Shown: positions 7,659 to 15,042, counted from the stretch's first letter. The stretch: DNA of 19,699 nt from Acetobacteraceae bacterium UBA6159 (GCA_002422345.1 DIUL01000184.1:1-19699), one strand, 5' to 3'. Notes: generated by a model from the letters alone, not told the origin. Numbers and translations: made by a program.

Positions 7659-7949
7659 TTATCCCGGCGGCAACTCCGGGAATGACGCGAGGAGTGACGG
7701 GTCGAGCGTCGCCCTCCAGTGCAGTTGCAGCGCGGCAATGATTCGCTCGGGACTTCGCTGCCAGGGACCCGGATGCACGAGGCGGATACGGGTCATATCC
7801 TCGCCCACAAAGCGTACGCGCCAGACATCCGGCGCGTAAGGCATCGGTGCGACCAGGGTCGCAAGACCTTCGATTTTTGGTTGATACATGATCGACATGG
7901 TAGCAGGAACGTGTACGGTCATGCCGATCCGGAGCGGAGCGTCGCGCAT
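7659..7949 (-). CDS. Small hypothetical protein, 96 aa
   Basis: I chose ATG 7949 because AAGGAG lies 6 nt upstream; the earlier ATG at 7964 overlaps that ribosome binding site. The product begins MRDAPLRIGMTVHVPATMSI and has beta-rich stretches (YAPDVWRVRFVGEDMTRIRLVHP) that read like a small beta-barrel or OB/SH3-like domain, then an amphipathic helix and a proline end. It has no membrane segment. It is the first gene after a consensus -35 and a 7-bp-arm palindrome, so it may be the lead gene of the transfer operon that continues with the 774-aa protein after a 212-bp gap. No family is recognised. Confidence 0.72.
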   Translation of the reverse strand: MRDAPLRIGMTVHVPATMSIMYQPKIEGLATLVAPMPYAPDVWRVRFVGEDMTRIRLVHPGPWQRSPERIIAALQLHWRATLDPSLLASFPELPPG

Positions 7950-7968
7950 GGCAAACTCCTTCATAACA

Positions 7969-7985
7969 CTCGAAGGAACTTCGAG
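7969..7985. promoter_or_regulatory. Operator-like palindrome before the 96-aa gene
   Basis: CTCGAAG and CTTCGAG are perfect 7-bp arms around 3 bases, ending 20 bases before the start codon and 9 before the AAGGAG site. It could bind a dimeric repressor or form a small stem in the leader RNA. Confidence 0.5.
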
Positions 7986-8080
7986 CGGGACAATCGGTGA
8001 ATGCGTATCCTGTGTTGCGCCGTGGGCTTCGATACTCGGTTTACGGGGTGAGGCAGGGTTCCGCCCACGACAACAACGAG

Positions 8081-8109
8081 ATACTGGTGCCGATCGGAGG
8101 GTATGTCAA
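8081..8109 (-). promoter_or_regulatory. Candidate promoter for the transfer-gene operon
   Basis: On the - strand TTGACA (8104-8109), a 17-bp spacer and CAGTAT (8081-8086) match a sigma70-type promoter. It points at the 96-aa gene and the coupling-protein operon, with a predicted leader of about 125 nt that includes the palindrome at 7969-7985. Confidence 0.5.
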
Positions 8110-8139
8110 CCGTCCTGTCAGTCGTCCGGCATTTTATCT

Positions 8140-9441
8140 TTAGCGCATCAGACCTTCGGCGCGACGGCGGCGAGCCCGTTCGGCCTCTGCTTGACGCGCT
8201 GTGAGCAACCGCTGGCGTTCGTGGGGGTCCGTTGTGTTTCTCAGTCTCGCGTCAGGTTCGGTTGGAACATCGAGCCAATTGGGAAGTCCTTCCCGGCGTA
8301 CGCGTTGCGTGAATGCATTGTAGAGTTGCAGGTCGCTTTTGAGGTGGCCTTGTAGCAGGCCCGGTATCCACTCCCCATAATTGTCCCTGACCCATTCGAA
8401 TGGGGTAGGAGGATTTGGACCACGATTGTTCCAGGGACGCTCCAATGCGCGCTGTTTGATCGCCTCGATCTGGTCGTCCGACAGCGACGGGACCGGAGGA
8501 CCGAAATCGTGGTCGGCTACTATCGTGCCGGGAGTAGGGCGGGCGACCAACGTCTGCACGGCCTCATCGAAGCCGGTGGTGCCCGTACCCGGCGCAGGAA
8601 CGTCGCGGATCTCCACTGTTCCCCCGATGTCGGTCACAAGCCGGATTGGCCGACCAAGACGCCAGGCACGTACTGCTGTCATCAGAAGAGCCGCAAATGC
8701 ACCCGTTGGGTGCGTCGTGTCGCAGGCTGCCTTGACATAGGCCTCGGTCAATTGTTCAAGAACAGGATCGCGCTCGATGGTACTCCGCTTTTCCGGAACA
8801 CTGTCCGGTGCACCATCATAACCAGTCGATGACCCCTGGTCGATGCCATGAATACTTGCATCGGTGGCATCGGTATTTTCCGGCGCTGACGAAGGCGGCG
8901 CGAGGCCGGTCTCAAGGGGATACCGACGCTCCCTGGCCTTGATGCTCTCGATCCGTCGTCCGACCGCTTCGCGAACACCGCCCAACAGGCTGACAAATGC
9001 CCTGGCAGTCCGCGTGGAAAGAGAGGATCGTGCATCAATCTCGCGGTCAAGTTCTGCTGCTAACAGTCCTGTTGCCTCCCGGCACAGGACAGGGTCCGTG
9101 TCCAGGCGATCATCGAGCGCTGCTTGCAGAAACGGCAGAAGCGCCAGGTTACGTGTCCGATCGCTCGCCCGAAATGAGTCATGAGCGGCAAGACACAGAC
9201 TATAGAACCCTTCTCGGACCACGGTGTCCGCGTCGCGGGATCCCGGTTGGTCGAACGCGCTGAACGCAGCACCTCTGATCCGTGACGGCGCGGCGGATGC
9301 GATGCCATGGCGCCGGATCACGTCACGCATGATCTCCGGCGTCGTGTCCACGCCAGACCGGTCCAGAAAGTCGGCCAGCAATTCCGCCACGGCGTCGCTC
9401 TCATCCGATGCCGACAACGGGGCGGTTGGTTTATCCGCCAT
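8140..9441 (-). CDS. Hypothetical soluble protein, 433 aa
   Basis: ATG 9441 overlaps the end of the metallopeptidase gene by 11 bases, so the two are translationally coupled. The N-terminal half is mostly helical and acidic (DAVAELLADFLDRSGVDTTPEIM, GFYSLCLAAHDSFRASDRTR). A low-complexity linker around residues 185-225 (Pro, Ser, Asp, Gly) follows. A second domain contains PFEWVRDNYGEWIPGLLQGH and LYNAFTQRVRREGLPNWLDV, and the protein ends in a basic ERARRRRAEG tail. No signal peptide or TM segment is seen. I do not recognise the family. The WVRDNYGEWIPG and YNAFTQRVRREGLP stretches look conserved enough for a profile search. The coupling implies a role with the membrane peptidase, perhaps as its regulator or substrate. 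Confidence 0.8.
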   Translation of the reverse strand: MADKPTAPLSASDESDAVAELLADFLDRSGVDTTPEIMRDVIRRHGIASAAPSRIRGAAFSAFDQPGSRDADTVVREGFYSLCLAAHDSFRASDRTRNLALLPFLQAALDDRLDTDPVLCREATGLLAAELDREIDARSSLSTRTARAFVSLLGGVREAVGRRIESIKARERRYPLETGLAPPSSAPENTDATDASIHGIDQGSSTGYDGAPDSVPEKRSTIERDPVLEQLTEAYVKAACDTTHPTGAFAALLMTAVRAWRLGRPIRLVTDIGGTVEIRDVPAPGTGTTGFDEAVQTLVARPTPGTIVADHDFGPPVPSLSDDQIEAIKQRALERPWNNRGPNPPTPFEWVRDNYGEWIPGLLQGHLKSDLQLYNAFTQRVRREGLPNWLDVPTEPDARLRNTTDPHERQRLLTARQAEAERARRRRAEGLMR

Positions 9442-11362
9442 GTCCCGCCGCCATCGGCCGGTGGCGCAGGCGGAGCACGGCGAGGATTGTCAGAGTGATC
9501 CCGATGAGCAGGACATCCCACAGCCACCCCGACGCGGCCTGCGCGCGCAGGGCGGGTGTCCAGAAGGACGGAAAATTCTGCAACATCTGTGCTCCCACCA
9601 TCACTTGATACTGCGGCAGGGACGGATCCATGCCGTGCTGCGCCATATACGCCAGTTGCAGCCGCTGCGCGAAGTCCAGCGCGGCCACCAGCACGAGGAG
9701 GAGCGCCGCCTCGACACCCAGAAAAGCCGCGGTCCGCCGGCGGCATGCGGGCAGTCGGAAGGCAGCGAGCCAGCCGGCGACGATCATGGCGGAGGTTCCG
9801 ACTACGAACGCCCACCAAGCCGGCGATGCCGGTTGGATGTTCCCGTTCAGCAGGGGACCGGCGAGCATGACCGCGCCGGCTGCGATGAGGCAAATCGATA
9901 CACCGCGACCAAAGGCGACCGCGATTATCTCTGCCTCCTGTACAATCCCGCGCACACTGATCCATGCCTGCGCTGGCATTCCGGTCGGTACCACTTCAGT
10001 GGCACTGCGGTACGCTGGCCGCGTACGGAGCGGCCACAGGAGAATGCCAGCTGCGACAATGAGATGGAGTGTCGAGGCCAATGTGTAGTCGTCATTCGAC
10101 ATGAATATCCAGCGAATGGCCAAGGCAGGCGTGTAGGTGTGCCAGATCATGACCAGCGTGTCCCACGCGACCCAGCACCGGGCTCCGACATAGGCCAGCC
10201 AGACGGCCAAGGCGACCGCGAGTCGGGAGAGGAATGGAAAGTCAGGACCACGACCCCACCCGGCGCGACGCAGGCGGAACACGACAATGCTCAGCAGGAT
10301 CGCCATGGCCCAGGCCAGGACAGCGAACCAAACCTGATAATACTGGCCGCAGTCGTGGCACGCGAGGTCGACCCTTGCAGACTGCACCCACACCAGCGTG
10401 ACCAGCGCTGCCATCCATAACAGGACCAGCGGCCAGGCCGCAGGTCTTGACCGCATGGCGGTCAAGCGCCGCGTAACGTTGGGATGATGGTCCAGCACGC
10501 CGGGATGACGCGATTGATGTACTGGGGTTCGTCCGACGCCAGCTTCCTCAGCCGCATCGGGCACCAGCCGTGTCTCCACCACGTCGATTGCGGCCGCGGC
10601 AGCAGTTTCACCGTGGACACTGGCAATTGCCTGTGCTGCCCAGGCGTCGGCGGCGTACTCGATTTGACGCGATATCTGGCGGAGCAGGCTGAGCAACGTC
10701 GCGCTTGTCAGGACAGTGAGCGCCGTGACCTCCACAATGAACATCGGCTGCAGCGTTCGACCGGACATGAGTGCGAAGCCGAACCCGGCGAGAACAGCGC
10801 CGGTCACGGCGATGGCGTCGCGCGGCACCGACAGATGAGCATCGCCTGAACGTAAATGCGCAAGTTCGTGCAGCAGGATGAAACTCGCGCCGTCATAGGC
10901 CTCTGGTCGCCTCCCCCGCCCAAGACGCAACCGGTCGGCGACATCGTGGGAGAGCCGCAGCATCCCACCGGCGATCATCCCATCGCCACCAAGGATCGAT
11001 GCATCGCATGCGTACACCTGCTTTGGCCGATCGGTCTCGGGAAGCCCGAACATCGCGGCGAACCGTGCCCACGCAGCGTCGAATCCCGTAATCGGCCAGC
11101 ATCCGTAATGCTTCGGCGAAGTCGCAAGCTTTCGAATGCGCATTCGCTGCACAGCCCAGGCCAGCAGGGCGGGTGCGACGGTGACGGTTCCCGCGATGAG
11201 AATGATCGCAAGGGTTTCTGATCCGCCGGTGAGAGCGCTCAGGCGCTGTAGCATACCTGACATCACGAAGATCAGCACCTTTGCGACAAGGTCCGTCGCG
11301 GCGGTCCAGGTCAGGAGACCGATGATAGCGAGGATGACGAGATAGGTTGAACGACGGAGCAT
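9431..11362 (-). CDS. M48-like membrane zinc metallopeptidase
   Basis: The protein has the zinc-binding motif LHELAH, about residues 164-169 counted from ATG 11362, and a later EYAADAWAA that supplies the third ligand. This HExxH plus ExxAD arrangement is typical of M48/M56-type gluzincins. At least eight to ten hydrophobic segments surround it: two near the N-terminus, one or two between the zinc motifs, and a large C-terminal membrane domain of about 330 residues. That domain is much larger than in the housekeeping HtpX (about 290 aa). Such enzymes cleave membrane or envelope proteins. I favour ATG 11362 because AGGAGG lies upstream (though at 14 nt) and a putative promoter would start transcription near 11394; ATG 11398 is an alternative with no ribosome binding site. 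The substrate is unknown. Confidence 0.82.
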   Translation of the reverse strand: MLRRSTYLVILAIIGLLTWTAATDLVAKVLIFVMSGMLQRLSALTGGSETLAIILIAGTVTVAPALLAWAVQRMRIRKLATSPKHYGCWPITGFDAAWARFAAMFGLPETDRPKQVYACDASILGGDGMIAGGMLRLSHDVADRLRLGRGRRPEAYDGASFILLHELAHLRSGDAHLSVPRDAIAVTGAVLAGFGFALMSGRTLQPMFIVEVTALTVLTSATLLSLLRQISRQIEYAADAWAAQAIASVHGETAAAAAIDVVETRLVPDAAEEAGVGRTPVHQSRHPGVLDHHPNVTRRLTAMRSRPAAWPLVLLWMAALVTLVWVQSARVDLACHDCGQYYQVWFAVLAWAMAILLSIVVFRLRRAGWGRGPDFPFLSRLAVALAVWLAYVGARCWVAWDTLVMIWHTYTPALAIRWIFMSNDDYTLASTLHLIVAAGILLWPLRTRPAYRSATEVVPTGMPAQAWISVRGIVQEAEIIAVAFGRGVSICLIAAGAVMLAGPLLNGNIQPASPAWWAFVVGTSAMIVAGWLAAFRLPACRRRTAAFLGVEAALLLVLVAALDFAQRLQLAYMAQHGMDPSLPQYQVMVGAQMLQNFPSFWTPALRAQAASGWLWDVLLIGITLTILAVLRLRHRPMAAGHGG

Positions 11363-11400
11363 GGCGTTGCCGCAAGCCTCCTGCGCAGGGGTGGCCATCC

Positions 11401-11429
11401 GCTATGCGTCGAACAGTCATGACTGACAA
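11401..11429 (-). promoter_or_regulatory. Candidate promoter and palindrome before the peptidase gene
   Basis: On the - strand TTGTCA (11424-11429), 17 bp and CATAGC (11401-11406) give a weak promoter. A perfect 12-bp palindrome CAGTCATGACTG (11414-11425) overlaps the -35 edge and spacer, a classic repressor position. Confidence 0.35.
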
Positions 11430-11543
11430 GACCCGAGACGAATTGCGCGCTCCATGCATCCGACGACCGGCGTCGACATGCGCATCGCACAAATCCGACC
11501 GCTGAAATGGACGCCGTGACGTACAGTCGGGACGTGTGTCCTC

Positions 11544-12206
11544 TCAGCCCGCAGCCTGCCAGAACCGATGGGCGAACGCCAATTCCTCTGGGCCAACGAC
11601 AGCGGCGTAGATCGCGGTCGTCGTCATCCGAGAATGACCCAGCCAGCGCTGGACCAGCGGGATCGGAACGCCGGCTTGCAGGGTTCCGACGCCGAAGGCA
11701 TGGCGCAAGCCGCGCGGTGAGGCCGGTGTTCCGGTGAGATCAGCTGCCGCCATTGCCTGCTTCACAATCCGCCATGCCGTGACCCGGTGCCATGACCAGA
11801 GCAGCGTGCCCGATCCGTCCCCGGCGCGCTGCATGGCCGCGATCCCGAAGGCCGCATCGAGCGCTGTGATCAAATCCGGTGGAATGGGAACCTCGCGCAT
11901 GCTGTGGCGCCGCCGCTTCAGCGTGCGGAGGGTTACGATGCCTCGATCCAACTGGAACGCGTCCGACCGGAGCGCCAGCACTTCGCTGATACGCGCGCCG
12001 GTCCAGCAGAGTGTGCGCACGAACAGCGCCTGGTGGCGCGGCATTCCGTCGAGAGCGGCGAGCAGGCGACGGCGTTCATCGCCGTTGAGGTATTTGCGGC
12101 GACCGCCGCGCGTGTAGAGACCGGCGACGTCGGGCGAGGCTGCGCCCGTGATACGCTGCCTGGACGGGACCGTGCGCGCCGCCTGATGGGTAACCGTGTT
12201 GCTCAT
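11544..12206 (-). CDS. Small tyrosine recombinase/integrase, 220 aa
   Basis: The catalytic domain of a tyrosine recombinase is present: Arg72 in TGARISEVLAL, Lys97 in LRTLKRRRHS, Arg168 in SPRGLRHAFG, His191 in WLGHSRM and the nucleophile Tyr200 in TTTAIYAAV. The first His of the usual HxxR box is replaced by Arg165; Lys or Arg here is a substitution I associate with plasmid-borne relatives. Only about 40 residues precede the catalytic domain, so the usual core-binding domain is missing or reduced; FimB/FimE-type invertases are similarly short. The ATG sits inside a 15-bp sequence that recurs inverted at 12323. There is no strong ribosome binding site, and expression may depend on the flanking segment. 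Integration, dimer resolution or local inversion are all possible. Confidence 0.9.
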   Translation of the reverse strand: MSNTVTHQAARTVPSRQRITGAASPDVAGLYTRGGRRKYLNGDERRRLLAALDGMPRHQALFVRTLCWTGARISEVLALRSDAFQLDRGIVTLRTLKRRRHSMREVPIPPDLITALDAAFGIAAMQRAGDGSGTLLWSWHRVTAWRIVKQAMAAADLTGTPASPRGLRHAFGVGTLQAGVPIPLVQRWLGHSRMTTTAIYAAVVGPEELAFAHRFWQAAG

Positions 12207-12213
12207 AATGTTG
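12199..12213 (-). repeat. 15-bp inverted repeat, copy 1 (over integrase start)
   Basis: Read on the - strand this is CAACATTATGAGCAA and contains the start codon of the recombinase. It matches 12323-12337 exactly in the opposite orientation. Flanking bases form only a degenerate second arm (6 of 10 matches to the other copy), so this could be a half-site or a decayed recombination site. Confidence 0.75.
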
Positions 12214-12322
12214 TGTCTCGAATTTTCCGTTCAAAAACAGGTCTCGAGCCCTCCCCTCTGCCCGGCCGAGCCGACTTGGCCCTGCCTTCTGAAGCGCGCA
12301 TATCACGCCTCCATGTAAAGGG
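12214..12322. other. Candidate invertible segment, 109 bp
   Basis: This segment is bounded by the two inverted 15-bp repeats. Both repeats place ATGAGCAA facing outward, so inversion would exchange the leader feeding the recombinase with the leader feeding the right side. The segment contains no gene. Its left edge is AT-rich and its right edge carries AAAGGG (12317-12322), a good ribosome binding site for the rightward ATG at 12330. Inversion itself is inference. Confidence 0.4.
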
Positions 12323-12346
12323 CAACATTATGAGCAATAATGTTGC
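12322..12346. repeat. Palindromic recombination-site candidate with copy 2 of the repeat
   Basis: GCAACATTAT and ATAATGTTGC are perfect 10-bp arms around the 5-nt spacer GAGCA. Two inverted binding arms around a short crossover region is the general layout of tyrosine-recombinase core sites, although spacers of 6-8 bp are more usual. An operator for autoregulation is the main alternative. Confidence 0.6.
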
Positions 12347-12389
12347 ACGTTTTGGCCAATTCAATACTATTAACCATAGTCAATACTAA
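12330..12389 (+). CDS. Possible 19-aa leader peptide
   Basis: ATG 12330 lies 7 nt after AAAGGG (12317-12322) and reads MSNNVARFGQFNTINHSQY before TAA. Its first residues MSN copy the start of the recombinase because both lie in the 15-bp repeat. It may be a real leader peptide, or only the by-product of duplicated initiation sequence. It ends in the AT-rich region ahead of the secreted-protein gene. Confidence 0.25.
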   Translation: MSNNVARFGQFNTINHSQY

Positions 12390-12470
12390 ATATTCGTATT
12401 TACTATCATGATGAATAGGATATTATTACTGTATATAGTAAATAAATAGTTCACGCGATTACTGACTTCA
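12347..12470. promoter_or_regulatory. Very AT-rich intergenic region with short repeats
   Basis: This stretch is strongly AT-rich against the GC-rich surroundings. It contains the 9-bp direct repeat TCAATACTA (12361-12369 and 12380-12388) and the inverted pair ACTAT/ATAGT. It presumably holds the promoter of the secreted-protein gene; no single -35/-10 pair stands out. Confidence 0.45.
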
Positions 12471-12491
12471 CCACACCGGATGGAGGCGCAC

Positions 12492-12890
12492 ATGTCACTG
12501 ATATCGAGCTTTGCCGGAGCCAAGCAGTCTTTCCGGCGCAAGGTTGCGGCGGTCGGGATGGCCGCTCTGGCAACGCTGTTTGCGGCGAATGCCACGCAGG
12601 CGGCCAGCTTCACGCCACAGGAATGCGCGATCGTTTACGAGACGACGAAAATGACGATCGAAAAGACGGTTGGAAGACAAGGCGTGAGCGCTGACTTCAT
12701 GCAAAGTTTCCGTGCCTTCCTCGGACCAAGAATGGCGTGCGATGGGCCTGCCAACATCGTGACCAGGCCCGGCCCCGACATCGATGTCTACAATGTTGCG
12801 GCCGCGCTCCTGGCGAACAACCACCGGATTGATCTGAATGCCAAGGGTGTCAGGGCAATCGTCCCTCCGTATGCGATGAACGCGCGATAG
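12492..12890 (+). CDS. Small secreted protein, 132 aa
   Basis: ATG 12492 is preceded by GGAGG at 6 nt, which decides it over the ATG 12480. A signal peptide is clear: a basic region (KQSFRRK), a hydrophobic core (VAAVGMAALATLFAAN) and a cleavage site after ATQA at residue 37. The mature part is about 95 residues, with two cysteines (45 and 83) able to form a disulfide in the periplasm, and stretches such as CAIVYETTKMTIEKTVG and NVAAALLANNHRIDLNAKGV. I recognise no family. It stands alone on the + strand behind an AT-rich promoter region next to the recombinase and ends 6 bases from the convergent 352-aa gene. A periplasmic accessory or immunity-type factor is possible but unproven. Confidence 0.8.
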   Translation: MSLISSFAGAKQSFRRKVAAVGMAALATLFAANATQAASFTPQECAIVYETTKMTIEKTVGRQGVSADFMQSFRAFLGPRMACDGPANIVTRPGPDIDVYNVAAALLANNHRIDLNAKGVRAIVPPYAMNAR

Positions 12891-12896
12891 GCCGGA

Positions 12897-13955
12897 TCAA
12901 CTGGCAGTCGGCCCTCGTGATCGTGATGGGGATTGGGCGGTTGGGGTGCTTGCACCAAAAAAATCATCAGCTTCCGCTGCCCTGGCAGCCTGTGACTTGC
13001 CTGCGACCTCCGCGTCAACCTTCCTCTTGATCTCCATTGCCTGTTGTTGACCGCTAGGAGCTCGAGTGATTGTTTCCATCTGTTGCGCCGTCGACAAGGA
13101 CCCCGCCGCTTCGGCCCCCATTTGATGTCGCATGTCAGAGGCGGCCCTGATGATATCAACGAAATCCTTGGCCTGCTGCTTGCGCGGATCGCTGTCAGGC
13201 AGCCGGCTGTATTCCTCGACCAATTCCCTATAGCGCCTCTCTGCTTCCTCCCTCTCCTGTGCGCTTCTCGCGGTGGCGATTGCCGCTGCGGCCGAACGCA
13301 GATCGGTCGGGGCGGCAGTGGCGACGCCGACCGCATGCGTGCCCCTGAGGCCGAGTGCCATGGCATCACGCGCGACGTTGGCTATATGCATCTTGGTGTA
13401 ACCCAGCAACAGCAGCCGCTCGACGAACTTTCTCTCAATCTCGAGCCCCGAAAGATTTTCCATCGTGGCGCCGCCGAAACCCAGACCGGCGAACTGGCGG
13501 GCTTTCTCGGAGCACTCGTCGTCGCGATCGCGCAGGCTGGCGAAGCGCCTGCTGCTTCGCGTTTCCGCCTGGTCGTCCTCGGCGTGACCGCGCCCGCCAC
13601 GTCCGGCCGCCGCCGCGAGAACCAGACCGCTAACGACCGCCGCGTTGAACGGATCAAGACCCATCCTGAGCGCCCGCTGCTGCGGTTCGGAAAGCTGGCT
13701 CAGGGCCGCGCTGAAACTCGCGGCCACAACCGACATCAAGGTGCCGTCAGCCAGCGACAGGCCGCGAAGCTGGCCAGATGGTCGCGCATTAAGATCATTG
13801 GTTGCCTGCGCGACGATGGCATCCGCCATGCTCGCCGGGACGAACGGCAGGCCATGGCTGGCCGCCTGTGCCGTGACGGCCTGGGCGATCGCCGCCGCAA
13901 GACCCTGCCGCGCGCTATCCGTTGGGTTTTGCGGTGTGCCGGTCACATAGCCCAT
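12897..13955 (-). CDS. Hypothetical 352-aa protein downstream of the paralog cluster
   Basis: ATG 13955 overlaps the end of the upstream paralog by 13 bases, so it is co-translated with that gene. Residues 1-100 are helical and alanine-rich (SARQGLAAAIAQAVTAQAAS, then FSAALSQLSEPQQRALRMGL). One hydrophobic segment follows at about 104-118 (AAVVSGLVLAAAAG). The middle carries GGATMENLSGLEIERKFVERLLLLGYTKMHIANVARDAM, and the C-terminal third is a charged coiled coil (AQEREEAERRYRELVEEYSR) with a disordered tail. No family is recognised. As the last gene of the cluster it may be the effector or scaffold for the three paralogs, which is inference. The single TM-like segment leaves membrane attachment open. 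Confidence 0.8.
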   Translation of the reverse strand: MGYVTGTPQNPTDSARQGLAAAIAQAVTAQAASHGLPFVPASMADAIVAQATNDLNARPSGQLRGLSLADGTLMSVVAASFSAALSQLSEPQQRALRMGLDPFNAAVVSGLVLAAAAGRGGRGHAEDDQAETRSSRRFASLRDRDDECSEKARQFAGLGFGGATMENLSGLEIERKFVERLLLLGYTKMHIANVARDAMALGLRGTHAVGVATAAPTDLRSAAAAIATARSAQEREEAERRYRELVEEYSRLPDSDPRKQQAKDFVDIIRAASDMRHQMGAEAAGSLSTAQQMETITRAPSGQQQAMEIKRKVDAEVAGKSQAARAAEADDFFGASTPTAQSPSRSRGPTAS

Positions 13956-14548
13956 AACAGATCCATCGTTGCCGTGATCGCGGGGGCGAGATCGCTGACC
14001 GTTCCATGACCCCTCTCCTCAAGATGGCGAGCTGCCAAGTCTTCGATTGTCACCGCGCACGGCCAAATCCAGGTTTCGTTGTCGTGGGTCGTTAACCAGT
14101 CAGCGAGAAGGTCAACCAGACTGGACGCATCCTCTTTGCTGAACTCGCCTGCGAGACGCCAGGTTCGCACAAAGATGGCGACCATGTTCTCGATAGCAAT
14201 TCGGTCGAGAGCGGCGTTGATCATTCCGTTGAGCCGGTGATCCAGCCGCCGGTCGTTTTCGGCACACGCGATCAGGCTGCGTTCCCTATCGTCGAGTTCC
14301 ACATACAGATACAATGCCCGCCATTCGCACTCGACGATCGAGATCGGCACGTGCTTCCAACCGGCAAGCCGGGAAACCATCATGCCAAGGCGGGCTTGGA
14401 TTTCGAGACGCGTCGCCTCCTGGTCCACGTTGGCGATCGGACGGGACAGGATCTCCAGCATCGCCGTCGGTCGCCCGCGCGGGCAGTAATCGTCCGGCAT
14501 GGCCAGGATTGGCGCGGGGCGCGCGCGATTTGTCAGTGTATCGGACAT
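13943..14548 (-). CDS. Paralog C of an unrecognised three-gene family, 201 aa
   Basis: This is the third member of the tandem family. It shares with B and A, in order, LGMMVSRLAGWKHVPISIVEC (G, LA, K, P and C positions), NAALDRIAIENMVAIFVRTW and TWIWP. An extra N-terminus of about 45 residues and a C-terminal extension (HLEERGHGTVSDLAPAIT) distinguish it. No signal peptide or TM segment is present; it appears a soluble helical protein. Its ATG lies 16 bases inside gene B, and its stop overlaps the 352-aa gene, so B, C and the 352-aa protein form one tightly coupled unit. No catalytic motif is evident, and function is unknown. Confidence 0.8.
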   Translation of the reverse strand: MSDTLTNRARPAPILAMPDDYCPRGRPTAMLEILSRPIANVDQEATRLEIQARLGMMVSRLAGWKHVPISIVECEWRALYLYVELDDRERSLIACAENDRRLDHRLNGMINAALDRIAIENMVAIFVRTWRLAGEFSKEDASSLVDLLADWLTTHDNETWIWPCAVTIEDLAARHLEERGHGTVSDLAPAITATMDLLWAM

Positions 14549-15042
14549 GCCAGATGCACCACGGACAGGAGTTGTGCCTCGAGGGAGGGTAGGTCGGCTC
14601 GGACGACGTTGCTGCGGCGGCGCGTCGCTTCGGCTTCAATGATTCGCTCCGCCGGCCAGCGCCAGGTTTTCAGCCCCACAGGATTTCGTCCCTTTAACGC
14701 GGCCAGCATTCGGTCGGCCAGGATGCCGAATGCCAGATCGTCGATCGGAGCCATGTTCCAGGCATTGGCGAAAATCAGGATGATGTTGTTGGTGGCGATC
14801 CGATCCAGGCAGTTGTTCGCCATCCACATATTGTCGGTATAGACGATCTCGTCTGGAGTATCGTGCGCGATCATGTGGAGCGTGCGTGGTTCAAGGCCGG
14901 TAGTGATGGACACGGCGATGTCCATGCAATCATGAATCCCCGCCGGGACATTCTTTTGTCCGGCCAGCAGGGCGACGATCAGTCCCATCCGCTCGCAGGC
15001 CCGTACCTGCATGTCGCTATCGATCGCTGCACACGCCAACAT
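14533..15042 (-). CDS. Paralog B of an unrecognised three-gene family, 169 aa
   Basis: ATG 15042 has AAGGA about 8 nt upstream. The protein opens LACAAIDSDMQVRACERMG, which lines up without gaps with the cysteine region of paralog A. It then gives MGLIVALLAGQKNVPAGIHDC, MANNCLDRIATNNIILIFAN and TWRWP, the shared family blocks. It is the shortest copy and lacks N- and C-terminal extensions, so it approximates the family core. The AT-rich stretch before it (15140-15170) includes a perfect ATTATAT/ATATAAT palindrome and probably its promoter. It is translationally coupled to C by overlap. Predicted mainly helical and cytoplasmic; the fold is not recognised. Confidence 0.8.
   Translation of the reverse strand: MLACAAIDSDMQVRACERMGLIVALLAGQKNVPAGIHDCMDIAVSITTGLEPRTLHMIAHDTPDEIVYTDNMWMANNCLDRIATNNIILIFANAWNMAPIDDLAFGILADRMLAALKGRNPVGLKTWRWPAERIIEAEATRRRSNVVRADLPSLEAQLLSVVHLACPIH

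Noticed and set aside
9224..10420. 398-codon + strand frame opposite the peptidase gene
   Set aside because: Antisense shadow with Arg/His/Gln-rich composition; the opposite strand has the zinc motifs.
13044..14009. 321-codon + strand frame opposite the 352-aa gene
   Set aside because: Antisense shadow without a ribosome binding site; the - strand gene fits the coupled operon.
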